The notes: a model not told the origin generated them from the letters alone. A stretch of 64,000 nucleotides of DNA from Symsagittifera roscoffensis (GCF_963678635.1 NC_087071.1:46916889-46980888); one strand, 5' to 3'; shown: positions 12,893 through 23,592, counted from the stretch's first letter. Numbers and translations: made by a program.

Positions 12893-13703
12893 CGTTCATA
12901 AAGAAATTTGACTATCATACATTTTCATATAAGGAGTTTATGAAAAAAAAAATGCGCATCATACAATTTTCATAGAAGAAACATTTATGACAAGTATTTT
13001 ATCAATCGAAAAATTTATTTCAAAATTATCTTGAATTGGCTTAAAACTGAAACAAAATTAGTTGTTGGCAGTTTTGCTTACATGAGAGCAAATTTGACAA
13101 CAAAAACAAATTTTGAAAAAATTGCTTATCATATATTTTCATATATGAAATTTGTATGATAGTCATTAGAACAAACACAAGTTTGAAAAAAAAAATTTTA
13201 AACTTTTTGATTGCAAACTTGCTTCTGTGCTCAAAAATTTGTTTTACGAAAAATTTGCTAGCAATAAGTTGGCACTTTTTCTCTATAACGTAGTCCAGTT
13301 TGAGTTTTACACCAAAAAAAACACAAGAAAGCCTATTTTATTAACACAACTATTTTTTTCGTTTCGTATTCTACGGAACATTAATATGAAAAAAAACGGC
13401 CCTCTTTTCTCTAAAATATTTTTGTATTTTTATTCATGGAAAAATGCTATTCATACAATTTCATAGAATGCAAAAATGCTTACCATTCAGTTTCATCGTA
13501 CAAAAACGGCTTCGTTATTTTCATAAAACTCTTTGCTAGACAAAATATGGCAAAAAACGTGTTAAATAATTCCAGAACGTGGCAAAAAAAAACTTCTAAA
13601 TTTTTTTGAATGGAAAAAACGTTTTTTTTTCTCTTTTCGTACAGCTTTTTTAGTCCATAAAATTGTATAAAACTGTTTGACAGGTACTTTTTGTCAACCC
13701 GGG
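12893..13703. mobile_element. Non-autonomous element with inverted CCCGGGTTGAC ends
   Basis: The left edge reads CCCGGGTTGACGTTCAT and the right edge reads TTTTTGTCAACCCGGG, an 11-bp exact terminal inverted repeat (CCCGGGTTGAC). Length is 811 bp. The interior is AT-rich with recurring TCATA(C/G)AATTTTCATA motifs and no coding frame. I could not identify a convincing target duplication, so the superfamily is open. The right end resembles the GTCAACACGGGTAT motif that closes each 0.8-kb unit at 9150-11560, suggesting a shared origin. Confidence 0.55.
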
Positions 13704-13929
13704 GATGTCACATATAACAGGAGCTATTTGAAATTATTCTAGAGCAAGTAGTTTAAATATACAATCATTGCGAAGCCAATTTGAGGATTGCGTTTTTCAA
13801 AGAAAAATTATGTCACAGAAAACTGTTGAAAAAATTATCCACAAAACTTCCAATATAAGTTTCCTAATTTTTTCAACTGTTCCAATTTTTTTTCTTCAAA
13901 ATGTCAAGTTCATATCTCAGTTTCACAAC

Positions 13930-14074
13930 TTAGGCATTAATCCATCTCTGCCCATGGCAAACAGCAGCTGTCCAGTGCAGAAAAGGAAGGAGAAACAGCT
14001 GGCCAGAAACCCCACCAGAATTATCCAGGAGAAGTATTCAAACACAGGAGAGTGGTGGAAGATCACTCGATACC
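13930..14074 (-). CDS. APC-superfamily permease, internal exon
   Basis: The exon is 145 bases: 47 codons plus two split bases at each end. The acceptor is TATCAATTCCAG before 14074. The donor is CCTAA|GTTGTG at 13930, a weak but usable GT. It encodes YRVIFHHSPVFEYFSW, then a hydrophobic span (IILVGFLASCFSFLFCTGQ), then LLFAMGRDGLMPK. In ethanolamine-permease-like proteins the corresponding block is a span followed by a R-Q-I-F-A-L-A-R-A-G-x-L-P-like motif, which FAMGRDGLMPK matches well. The first two bases need one base from the previous exon. The visible upstream exon (ending at 24011) ends on a complete codon, so at least one exon is missing between them. Confidence 0.85.
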
Positions 14075-16435
14075 CTGGAATTGATAATACATTTCTCTTT
14101 ACAGAATTGGATGATTGACCAGAAGACGTGTCTGATTTAGACAGTGAACTTAGTAGGCATTTATGAGAGACAGATGTTAAAGAATATGAGCAAGGCACCC
14201 AATTAGAAGAAAGTTATTGATCAATTTTTGAATCACTAATTTTTACAGCATATGATTTTACTTTCGTTCGACTTAAAGGCAAGCAATTTCTTAAATAATT
14301 ATACATTTATGGTCTAATTTGTTCAATTACATGCCAAAATGCCTTCATTCTATTTGTTTTGCTCGTTAATGATTCACTATCTAGATCAGACCCCTCTCCT
14401 CGTCATTTACCCAACATTGTGTGCCACATTTGAATACAGTAAAATGACCTCCGAGGTATTTTTTTTACAGTGGATCAATTTCGCAACAATGTTAAAAGTA
14501 GGATTTGTAACCCTTATTTTACATGCGAGGACGGTGATATTCATTTATACATATAGCCACAAGCCCTCTTCTGTGTCACTGATTTTGTTTGTTTTGACTC
14601 ACCATTTTTCGGCATCCAACCTTAGAAGGAAAAAAATTGTAGTAAAAAATTTCCCGGGTCAACTTTTGTCACCATTGTGGTCTTTTTGAAATGGAGAGAG
14701 CTGAATGAGCCCAAATTTTAGAAAAACGAACTGAATAGCCTAAATTTTAGCCAACAGAGCTGAATGAGCTCAATTTTTAGCACAACGAACTCAATTTTTG
14801 GTACTCTTTGTTTTCTTTATGGGACTGAATGAGCCCAATTCTTCGAAAAGGTGCTTGTTTATTGAGCCCAATTTTCAGCAAAGTTTGAACGAGCCCTATT
14901 TCAGCAAATTGGGCCCAATCAGTATCCTAATTTTAGTTTGAATTCTGGGCACAATCCGAGAAGTTGACTCCCTAGAAGAACTTTTCTATACTATATAACT
15001 CCTTCATTTACATGACCTTATATGACCGGGTATTTATTTACATTTTTGTTTGAATAGATCAAGCAAAAACTGTGACTCTAAGTATTGGTAAAAGATAGTT
15101 GGCACAGGGTTTTTGGGTACTAAGTTGGAGTTGGATCGACTTCCTCGAGGAAGAATTGTTTTTGTATAAAAGGGACTGAATGAGTCAATTTTGGTCCTTG
15201 ATTTGCCATGAAAGTGGATGAATGAGCCCCCAATTTTCTAAGTATTGGGCTTCTAATTAGGCACCATTGTTGTCTTAAATATCATCTGACTGCCCTCAAT
15301 AAACTTCTGGAAAAATGTATTAGTGGGGTTGATGCTTTTTTGATAAAGTAAAATTTGTGCAATTTTGAATTTGGTTTAGAAAAAACTGCCATTCATTGCC
15401 AGCAGTTTTACAGTTAAATGAAACAGTTAGATAAAATAAAGTATGATATAAACGTTTTTGACTCTGTTTCTAAAAATGTACTGGAACCAACATTTTTACT
15501 GCAAAAACGAGCTCTGCGTAAAACTTACGACAGAATCTTTTTTCCCACAGGTTTTTTGTTTGAACAACCAAAAAATACAACATTTTTAGCTCTATGAAAA
15601 ATAAATGTTTGAATATACCGCAGAGTTTTTGGTCCCACATAGTTTTAATAAAAATGTAGTGTCACCAAAATTCGAAAATCAAATATGCAATATCTTTTTA
15701 TCTGCAGAATGAATTCGGAAACAAAATATGAGCTTTGAGCTCCTAAAGGGTTTAAGAACTTTCCAGATTAGATTTTTAACAGTTAAAAAAAATGCTCATA
15801 CTTTTCTGGAAAATGCTAAATTTGAAGGAAATATATATCGATAAACTGCATCTTGTATGCAGTTAATCAATTTTTTTTAAATTATGCTTCTTTCAAAAAA
15901 GGCATTTTTTTAACAGTTAAACTCTCATCTGTGAAAAATATCGGGTGATATTTTGGATATCTTTTCTCTGAAGTTATTGACTGTCATTTAGAAGTTGACG
16001 AATCAATTTCGGAAACATAATTGTTTTTTTTAAGCATTCATTTGCTGTCTGGTTTTTGAAATTTCAATTAACTTCTTCTTCGCAAAAAATTTTGATTAGA
16101 AAATTGATATATAATCGCGAAAAATAGAAATAGTTGTTGATCTTCTACATTTATATTAAACGTTCGGCATCGAACTAACATTTTGACACGAGCAAATTAC
16201 TCGCCTCAAGTCAGTTTGGAATTTACAGTTTGACGCTATCGCGTCACTGCGTACGAACACTGCTGAAGCGAAAGTGCTCAGCATCTGTTGGCGTTTTACC
16301 ATCTGCATGAATCATATTAAAAATAATAAATAATAATAATTGATTAAGCGATTCACGAATGAAAATACCTGTCGTGCTTCAAATGAAGAATATAAACGGT
16401 TGGTATTAGGATAACCCGCATCCATTTTCAAGCGC
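14075..16435. other. Permease intron, mostly unique AT-rich DNA
   Basis: This lies between visible exons. A degenerate minisatellite occupies 14694-14935 and scattered GAATGAGCCCAA motifs continue to about 15230. I searched both strands by eye for the missing permease exon and did not find a convincing candidate. Confidence 0.5.
14694..14935. repeat. Degenerate minisatellite, (GAGCTGAATGAGCCCAATTTTAGC)-like
   Basis: Around seven imperfect units of roughly 25-45 bp contain variants of TGAATGAGCCCAATTTTAG. They recur at about 14701, 14732, 14762, 14824 and 14858, with further GAGCCCAAT pieces to 14935. Single units also occur near 15176 and 15215. No coding role is visible. Confidence 0.6.
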
Positions 16436-16590
16436 GTTAATAATCGATTATATTACGATTTTAGTACCAGTCTTACTAAAATTGAGAAACAATCGAATTT
16501 AATCAATTAATAGTCGATTATAGTCTCTCTTTTTAAAATCAAATTATAATTATATATAATCCTTTATAATCAATTATAATCGATTATTTA
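16436..16590. repeat. TAATCGATTA-rich palindromic AT block, left
   Basis: The block is dense in the self-complementary words TAATCGATTA, ATAATCAATTATAATCGATTAT and similar. A comparable block lies at 17430-17548, on the other side of the dispersed repeat at 16839-17375. The second block runs up to the assembly gap. Confidence 0.5.
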
Positions 16591-16838
16591 TTTGTCTATT
16601 TTTCGAAGATGTTTTGTGATGCACCTTTTAAGCTTTTTCAAACACCAAAACAGCAGCAAATTGATTTAGTTTCATGATTGATGCGGAAAATTTATTTTTC
16701 ATTTACCGCGGGAACCTTTCCCGCATATGAAAGGATCTCTATGAAACTTTTGTTTCGTGGTAAAACTTTGTGTTCAGATGAACAAAAGTTTTCAGGAGAT
16801 CTCTTTTTTAGAGTTTTTCTTATTGACGCAAAAAAATA

Positions 16839-17375
16839 ACAAGACTGCTCGTATCAAGGCAAGGCGAAGCCCTGAATGTTCCGACTGCCTTTTAAGGTTT
16901 ATGGAGCAGTAATAAAATTAAAAAATTACATGAAATTTAAAAAAAAATGAAAAAAAAAATTTCTAAAATTTTTTATGAAAACCAACCGCCCACACGCCAT
17001 ACAGTACAAAGAATCTAATTCGCTCCTTGTAGCAAACCAATTATGACAAATAGGCTTCTTTCAACCAATTTGGTACGATTTCTAAAACGGAATAACTCTC
17101 CGCTTACGCGTTATTAGCGCGAAATATATCGCGCGTTAATTGTCCCAAATTGGCCAAAATGGCAATATTTTAACCCCCGTAATTTTACGAAAAATGATCA
17201 CAGGTGAAATATCTTTTCCAATTTGAGCTCAGGACAACAATACCTTTCGAATGATATAAAAAGTTCTGTCAAAAATGGCTAGTTAAAAAGTCGAAATTTG
17301 TCTGAAGAAAAAAAACCCACCCCGAGCACAAATATTCCGTTACTTTCGTACCAAAAGTCGGAACAATAACCCATA
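16839..17375. repeat. 0.55-kb dispersed repeat, copy 1
   Basis: It starts AACAAGACTGCTCGTATCAAGG and ends ACTTTCGTACCAAAAGTCGGAACAA. It is homologous over its full length to 33906-34412, and its two ends also occur at 32838-33205. Shared internal landmarks include GGAGCAGTAATAA, CGCGCGTTAATTGTCCCAAATTGGC, GATCACAGGTGAAATAT and AAAAAGTCGAAA-TGTCTGAAGAAAAAA. There is no open frame and no obvious inverted ends. The class is unknown. Confidence 0.75.
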
Positions 17376-17429
17376 AGATATAAATAGTCGAATATACATT
17401 TGAATTGACAAAATTTCGGCAAAAAAGAG

Positions 17430-17548
17430 ATTATAATCGATTATGATTAATTTTAAGGGTTTTTGTACAAACTATAATCAATTTTAATTGATTATAAGAG
17501 ATTATATCTCTTGAAAAATATCACGATTATATTCAATTGTAATTCGTT
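17430..17548. repeat. TAATCGATTA-rich palindromic AT block, right
   Basis: This counterpart of 16436-16590 contains ATTATAATCGATTATGATTAA and ATAATCAATTTTAATTGATTA. It ends about 15 bases before the assembly gap. Confidence 0.5.
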
Positions 17549-17563
17549 TAAACAGCTAACTTT

Positions 17564-17763
17564 NNNNNNNNNNNNNNNNNNNNNNNNNNNNNNNNNNNNN
17601 NNNNNNNNNNNNNNNNNNNNNNNNNNNNNNNNNNNNNNNNNNNNNNNNNNNNNNNNNNNNNNNNNNNNNNNNNNNNNNNNNNNNNNNNNNNNNNNNNNNN
17701 NNNNNNNNNNNNNNNNNNNNNNNNNNNNNNNNNNNNNNNNNNNNNNNNNNNNNNNNNNNNNNN
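17564..17763. other. Assembly gap (200 N)
   Basis: The run of exactly 200 N suggests a fixed-size placeholder, so the true gap length may be different. It lies within the permease gene between two visible exons, and immediately upstream of a LINE whose 5' part is missing. It could hide both the missing permease exon and the LINE start. Confidence 0.95.
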
Positions 17764-17819
17764 CCACCCCACCAAACGAGATCCCATCCCACCTCCAAAT
17801 CAACGACCCCGACAACCGA

Positions 17820-18500
17820 AGGCAGAGCCACTGACGTTCCTGCAACTAAATTGCAACGGGATACGGAACCAAACAACAGAACTGAGCCGTTTTCTCCGTA
17901 CCCGTAAGATCAAAGTGGCCGCCTTGCAGGAGACAAAGTTCACCGCCAAAGGAAAGACCCAGTCTTTGAAGACTACACTATAGTCCGAAAAGACCGAGGA
18001 AGCGGAGCCGGCGGAGGACTTATGTTTCTCGTGCACCACACAATCCCCTTCACCCCTGTGGACGAGAACACACCTCCTGGCGAGCCCCTCGAACACCAAT
18101 CGATTCAAATCCCACTCCTAAACGAGGTGCTCACAATAAGAAACGTGTACATCCCCCCCAGCAGTAGCTGCCCCTCGAACTTCACCCCGTCGTTGACCCC
18201 TTTCCTCGAGACTAGATGCTCCCTGATACTGAGCGACATCAACGCCGACCCCCTTTGGTGCTCGTCCATTCAGGACTCGCGCGAAGAGACCCTAGCCGAC
18301 GAAATTGAGGCATCGAGCTTTGGAGCGCTGAACACACCCACAGCAACCCGTATGCCAACTTCGGGCAAGGCAACCTCTCCTGACGTATCCCTTGCCTCAG
18401 AAGATCTCCTGTCGAAACTGAGCTGGGAGACGGAAACCACGCTGAACTCCGACCACCTGCCAGTCATCATCCGACTATCAACCAGTCCCCTGACAATTCC
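17820..18500 (+). pseudogene. LINE 1 endonuclease domain
   Basis: The domain opens with LQLNCNGIRNQTTELSRFL followed by RTRKIKVAALQETKFTAK, the N-terminal strands and catalytic glutamate (QE-T-K) of the APE-type endonuclease family. One base appears lost near 17968. The continuing frame then reads DYTIVRKDRGSGAGGGL and MFLVHHTIPF. Later motifs include LILSDINADP (the D-x-N metal-binding strand) and SDHLPVII (the catalytic S-D-H near the end of the domain). All the expected endonuclease boxes are visible. Confidence 0.82.
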
Positions 18501-19229
18501 AGCCCCGAACAAGACCTTCACAAACTTCCTCCGCAAGGACTGGGACGGCTTCAAGGCGGAAACAGAAGCTGCGTTCGCGTCTCTCGAGGAGCAGCCCGAT
18601 CCCTACAAAGGAGAAAGGTTGTTCCGCGAGATCGTAAACAAGGCAGCCAAGCACCCCATCCCGTCTGGCCGTCGCCCAACGAGCACTCCAGGCCTACCGC
18701 CAGAAGCGGCCAAGCTCACCAGCCAACGCGATGCCCTGAGGACAAACAACCCCACATCCCCAGACTTGCCACTCCTCAACAACAAAATCGAGATGATCCT
18801 CAGGAAGTCCCAAACTGCCCGATGGCACGAATACCTCCAGACATTTGATCACAAAACAAAACCAGAGAAACTCTGGAGGACCATTCGTACCATTGACGGC
18901 AAAAAACGCGACCCGCCAAACACGTCCATCAGGTTTGACGGACGCACATACACCCGACCTAAAGACCAAGCCAGACTTTTCAACAAGCATTTGACGGCCC
19001 CAATCAAACATGAAAGCTCAAAAGAGAACCGAGTCATCAAACGCAAATTGAAGTCACTTTCCCTCAAAACCCCCATACAGACGACCCCGTCCCAAGTCAG
19101 CAAGACGATCCGCAAGTGCAAGAGTTCGAAGGCGTGCGGCCCCGATGGGCTAAACGCACTGCATTTGAAAAACCTCGGACAGCACGGCGTCGCCTGGCTG
19201 ACCAAAGTTTTCAATGGCTCCCTCGCAAA

Positions 19230-20420
19230 GTCCCAAATCCCCGCCATTTGGTAAAAATCAATTGTCATACCACTACTCAAGCCCGGAAAACCCCCACAGG
19301 ACTGGTCCTCCTACCGCCCCGTCTCGTTACTCTGCCCCGCTATCAAAATTTTGGAAGCCTGCATCCTCCCAATACTTCAATCCCACCTGACCCCAGAACC
19401 ACACCAACACGGCTTCCGCCCCCTCCACTCATTCACAACTGCCCTGCTCGAAATCTCCAGCGCGGTCGCCGACGGTTTCAACCAAAAGAAACCGGCAGAC
19501 CGCACGGTACTGGTGACATTAGACCTTTCCAAGGCCTTTGATATGGTATGTCACCGCACCCTGCTGGAGAAATTGAGCAGAACTTCACTACCCCCTTCGC
19601 TGACCCGCTGGCTCTCAGGGTACCTGACCGGCCGCCAAGCACGCACCCTGTTCCGCGGTGAGACATCTCCCGCCAGAATTGTCCGAACAGATGTTCCGCA
19701 AGGCTCAGTCATATCACCGACTCTGTTTAACTCCTACGTTGGCTCCCTCCCCTCCCCAACCCTCCCGAGGGTGTCAACGTGGTGAGCTACGCAGACGACG
19801 TGACGCCCTGGGCCAGCGGGCCGAAGATCAATATCATCACCGCTAAGTTGCAGCCATACCTCGACTCCCTAACGTCCTACTTTCAATCCCTCAAACTCGC
19901 ACTCTCCCCCGGAAAATGCGCTGTAACATTACTCACGCCTGACACCAAGGAATGCAACGTACAACCACACTTGACGGTGGCAGATATCCCGCTCAAGTTG
20001 GAAAAACACCCCAAAGTACTTGGTGTCAGGTTTGACCCGATGTTCAAGTTCGGGGAACATTGCAGGGTCGCTGCCTCCAACGCCTCCAGGGCGGTCAACG
20101 CCATGAAGGCCTTGGCAGGCACGGACTGGGGTCAGGACACGGAAACGCTACTCGTGACCTTCAAAGCCTTGGTCAGGCCTCGTCTCGAATACGCGGCCCC
20201 AGTTTGGTCTACAGACGCATCCGAGACCAGTGTCAAGCGTCTGCAGACCATCCAAAACGCGGCTCTGCGGGTCGCCACCGCGAACCATCTAATGGCCCCC
20301 CAAAGCCACCTACACGAAGAGACGCAGGTGCTCCCGGTGAAAGCTCACACGGCAATGCTTGCAACACAACATCTCTTAGCTTGCCACCTCCCCGAACACC
20401 CTGGTCAGAGACTCCTCGAG
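19230..20420 (+). pseudogene. LINE 1 reverse transcriptase domain
   Basis: The frame shared with the endonuclease has a TAA at 19252, exactly where KSIVIPLLKPGKPPQDWSSY begins. The domain continues with the RPVSLL box, HGFRP, TLDLSKAFDMV (first catalytic aspartate), VPQGSVISPTLF and, after a frameshift in the C-rich stretch at 19742-19768, VSYADDVTPW (the second and third catalytic aspartates, Y-A-D-D). The thumb region follows with LEYAAPVWS and LQTIQNAALRVATANH. A second frameshift lies at the long C-run near 20425-20440. The enzyme would be functional in outline but not in this copy. Confidence 0.85.
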
Positions 20421-20445
20421 AAACCTCCCCCCCCCCCCCCGCAAA

Positions 20446-20903
20446 ATGAAACCCACACTAGTCTGTGCCCATGCCCCCCGTCTGGAACACCTCCTCGAAG
20501 GCGTTGACCTGCCGCTACCAACGAAGGAGTACCGACGGCTCCTGAAAACTGTGCACACAGAGACGGTGGCGACGACAACCCAGTCGTATGTCCACCGTCT
20601 GGAGTCCTCGGTACAAGACCTTCTCCTGTCAACGTCCGAGAGGAGAAGACCCTACCCAGACGTACTCGGAGGACCCTCAGCCAACTTCGTTCCGGCTACA
20701 GTCAACACCTGTTGTCGTACCGGGCCAGACTCGAACCAGACCAAGAGTCCTCCTGTCCCCTCTGCCATACAGCCCCCCACACGACTGCCCACCTGTTCCA
20801 GTGCCCCACAAACCCCACTAACCTCCCCCTCACTGCCCTTTGGACAAACCCGGTGGAAGCCGCCCGTTTCATTGACCTGGCCGGAGTACACCCCACAATG
20901 TAG
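20446..20903 (+). pseudogene. LINE 1 C-terminal region with Cys-His motif
   Basis: After the C-run the protein continues as MKPTLVCAHAPRLEHLLEGV. After another frameshift near 20650 it reads SYRARLEPDQESSCPLCH, TAPHTTAHLFQCPTNPTNL and ALWTNPVEAARFIDLAGV, ending at a TAG near 20901. The C-x2-C-x8-H-x4-C pattern is the nucleic-acid-binding motif seen at the end of many Jockey/I-group ORF2 proteins. Its position just before the 3' tail supports a full-length 3' end. Confidence 0.8.
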
Positions 20904-20951
20904 GGCCCCGGCGAGAGGCAACTACAACAACTACAACAACCATAACAACAA

Positions 20952-21137
20952 ACTTTTTGGCCAAAATTTTCTGTGCCGCAGAACTTTTTTTGAGCTCTTT
21001 GTGGAAAGCTTGAGCGCTCTCCCTCAAAATTAGAGGGTCCATCGGCCAAAGTATACGTCAAAAAGTGGATCAAAAAGGGACCCCTTTGATTTTGAGAGGT
21101 CGACGCCCCCTCGCTCAACCCCTATAAATGCACCCTT
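20952..21137. mobile_element. hAT-type MITE, diverged copy beside LINE 1
   Basis: This starts directly after the CAACTACAACAA tail of LINE 1. It is related to the MITE family by GGCCAAAATTTT, TGCCGCAGAA, GAGCTCTT, AGAGGGTCCATCGGCC and AAAAAGGGACCCCTTTGA. It ends AAATGCACCCTTG, a worn form of AAATCCGCCCCTG. The tight junction suggests that LINE 1 inserted into a pre-existing MITE, or the reverse. Confidence 0.6.
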
Positions 21138-22201
21138 GAAGTCAGAAAATGATATTCGGTCATTATTAATCATTTGCATTTTTCAGTCAAACCAATCGGT
21201 TGAAGTTCTGGGCGATATATCTTTTCATATCTTTTTTCATATCTTGTCAAATGCATCAGTTAATGATAAGCAAAACGTTTCATAATTCTACTGTCAGCAA
21301 ACAAGCCATACAATGAGAATTTAAAATATGTTTATGAGCAAGCTACAGTGCTGATTGAAATTATCCGGACAAAAGGCATTAAACTAGAATTTTAAAACGG
21401 GTTTTCATTAAATTGGGCTTAATTTAGGTTAAAAAAACGAGAGCACAAAACTTGCTAAGAATTTATGCAGAAATTATATGGTGCAATTGTTTTGCAAAGT
21501 TGGGGCCCAAAATTTCACCCCAAAAAAGGATCAATGTTGGCTTTTTTAGCCAATCAAACATTACTGATAAAATCACTGACAAAATTATATCAAAGTGCTC
21601 CTCTTTCTTAGCTTAACAAACTTTCGAGGGTATATTCTCCAAAAATATGCGCTATTTGTTTAAAAAATGTTTTTTTTTATATAAAAAAAATTAGTTTATA
21701 ATGTAAAAAGCATTTTTTCTCTCAAACTAAAATATAATATTTTATAAAATGATTTGGAGAGTATACCGTTCTTAAAATTTGTTGGGCTATAAAAAGGGTT
21801 TATTTTGATATAATTTTGTCAGTGATTGACGAAGTACTTTTGGCGTAGTTTTTGATTAAATGAAACAAATGATCCGTTTTTGAGGTAAAATTATGCGCCC
21901 GTTGAAGCCTTCTATCCGTACACAAAAATTAAAGTTTCGTTGTTAGATTTTTATGTGATCTTCATTAGATCGTCTTAGATGGCAGATTATCTGTGAAAAT
22001 AATGCCACTAAGGAACTGTTCTCATTTACGAATATTTTTGACTATTTATGCTCCAGGACAAACGCACAAATCCCAAAATTCAAAGCGAAACTCAATTTTT
22101 ATTTGTCTCTTTAATCATTTAAGTTGCATATATGATCATGCAAATTCATTATGGAAGAATGCTTATCATGCAATTTTCTTATTTTTACAAATGCTAATCA
22201 T
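21138..22201. other. Permease intron, unique AT-rich DNA
   Basis: No exon, RNA gene or recognisable repeat was found. A low-complexity A/T stretch lies at about 21655-21750. Confidence 0.45.
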
Positions 22202-22479
22202 GGGGACCGACCGTTTACCAGATCGACTTTTTACCAGAAAAGATATTACATGGACCTTTTACGAGACTCGATAAACAAATTTGATTGAAAGATGTATAGA
22301 CGCCGTTTAGTCTGGTTAAATACAATAATTTCACGGTTTCTCAGCAAAGTTTTGTTTGTTCTAACCGCTTCTTTTTCGCATCATCCAGTAATTTGAAGTT
22401 ATCTTAATTGAATTATTGCATTGTGGTCTGGTGAAAGGTCGGTCTGGTAAAAAGTCGGTCTGGTAAAAGACCTAGCCCC
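22202..22479. mobile_element. MITE with ~36-bp inverted ends (ACCGACTTTTTACCAGA family)
   Basis: The left end reads GGGGACCGACCGTTTACCAG followed by ATCGACTTTTTACCAGA. The reverse complement of the right end reads GGGGCTAGGTCTTTTACCAG followed by ACCGACTTTTTACCAGA. The 278-bp body has no coding capacity. I saw no clean target duplication, so the superfamily is not assigned. Confidence 0.7.
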
Positions 22480-22531
22480 GCAGTTAATTTCATGCAGCTT
22501 TTAAGACATGTATAAGATAATTATAAGAATT

Positions 22532-22943
22532 GGGGGGGGGGGGAGTTCAACAGTGCGAAACACAACAGTGCCGAAACTGAAAAGGTGTTCAACAGTCTCA
22601 AAATTGATCATATTTGGTAATTTTGAGTTTTTTCTGTGAATGGTCGGCAGTTTTGCGTGAAAACTGTTTTGTTGTGGAGCGAAATTGAGCAGTGAAATTG
22701 ACAATTTGCTGAGTTTATTGTTTGTTCAAAAAATTTATGACACCGCGCTTTGGAACTTTTGTTTGTTGAACAAGCGGCATCAATTAAAATGGCCATTTTT
22801 GTCTTTTCAACTTCCGTCCATTTGAATATAATTACTTTTCAGTGAGCTGGGATGAAGAAAAACAGTATTCAAATAATTTTCGGCACTGTTGAACAACATT
22901 TCATTTTCGGCACTGTGGTACTTCGTCACTGTTGTACTGCCCC
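22532..22943. mobile_element. hAT-like MITE with CAACAGTG inverted ends and 8-bp target duplication
   Basis: Long imperfect terminal inverted repeats of about 60 bp are present. The left end reads G-run, AGTTCAACAGTGCGAAA, ACAACAGTGCCGAAACTGAA and GGTGTTCAACAGT. The right end, reverse complemented, reads GGGGCAGTACAACAGTGACG, ACCACAGTGCCGAAAATGAA and TGTTGTTCAACAGT. Both sides are flanked by TAAGAATT (22524-22531 and 22944-22951), an exact 8-bp target-site duplication. An 8-bp duplication points to the hAT superfamily or a relative. The 412-bp body is non-coding. Confidence 0.83.
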
Positions 22944-23274
22944 TAAGAATTGTAAGGCTAGCATTTTTGATCAAGTCGGGTATGAGCAATGCTATGAACA
23001 ATTATATACAATGGCTATGTTTGACAATACATTTGTAATTTGGCCGAAAGTTTTTGCAGTGTGCATATTTACCTTTAAATCAGAGCTGTCACATCTTCCA
23101 AGCACCCACTAAAAATGAAAAAGTTCTTTAGTCTCGTTAGTTTCGAGTTAAACCATCAATCCAAGGTCAAAAACTTGAAGAAAAAAAAGAGTTCTAGTCA
23201 GTCAAAGTGTGAAACAACTCTCTGTTGAGTAAACAAAATCTTGTAACATTTGAGAGTGTTTATCAGAACAGTCA

Positions 23275-23592
23275 TTACGAGGCCAAACTGTGCACTGGAT
23301 AGGAGCACAATTTTGTGTCTGTATATTCCTGGATTCCAGAGACAAGTCTTAAAATATGTTCCAAAACGTAAGTGGATTCCACAAAAACATTTCAGTGGAT
23401 TCCGCATACATATACCTGTAAAGTAAATTTTGTCGGCACATTTGTTTTGCTGCGGATTCCGGATTCCACAACTGTAAGTGGATTCCGCAAAATGTAAGTG
23501 GAATCCGCAAATGTGAGTGGAATCCGCAAAATTTGTATGCAGAATCCGCAAATGTAAGCGGATTCCGCAAATTGTAAGTGAATCCTGCATTT
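23275..23592. repeat. GTGCACTGGATAGG element with tandem TGGATTCCGCAAA units
   Basis: It begins TTACGAGGCCAAACTGTGCACTGGATAGG, a terminal sequence shared with 62614, and in inverted form with the right ends of 44888-45084 and 54360-54554. From 23456 to 23590 it carries about six imperfect head-to-tail units of GTAAGTGGATTCCGCAAAAT, roughly 20-23 bp each. It is non-coding and the superfamily is unknown. Confidence 0.7.

Larger units (their letters stand above)
17764..20951 (+). mobile_element. LINE 1: GC-rich Jockey-type non-LTR retrotransposon
   Basis: It contains an apurinic endonuclease-type domain, a reverse transcriptase and a C-terminal cysteine/histidine motif in the order of a non-LTR element. 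A tail of repeated CAACTACAACAA units at 20921-20951 follows. Base composition is conspicuously GC-rich and C-rich on this strand, while all its surroundings are AT-rich. This suggests either recent arrival or a donor genome of different composition. The 5' part, including any ORF1, is lost in the adjoining gap. The coding part has one in-frame stop (TAA at 19252) and about four frameshifts, mostly at C-runs. It is a fairly young but inactive copy, unless some shifts are assembly errors. The Jockey assignment is from memory of the motif pattern. Confidence 0.88.

Noticed and set aside
14339-14689. A 116-codon plus-strand frame considered as a membrane protein exon
   Set aside because: It has no homologous pattern, no supporting splice context and no relation to the permease on either strand.
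17764-21118. Many long minus-strand and alternate-frame open reading frames over the GC-rich LINE
   Set aside because: GC-rich DNA is poor in stop codons. Only the plus-strand frames carry endonuclease, RT and Cys-His motifs.
23456-23590. CRISPR-like array
   Set aside because: The units are contiguous, degenerate and without spacers, and the context is a eukaryotic genome. This is a minisatellite.
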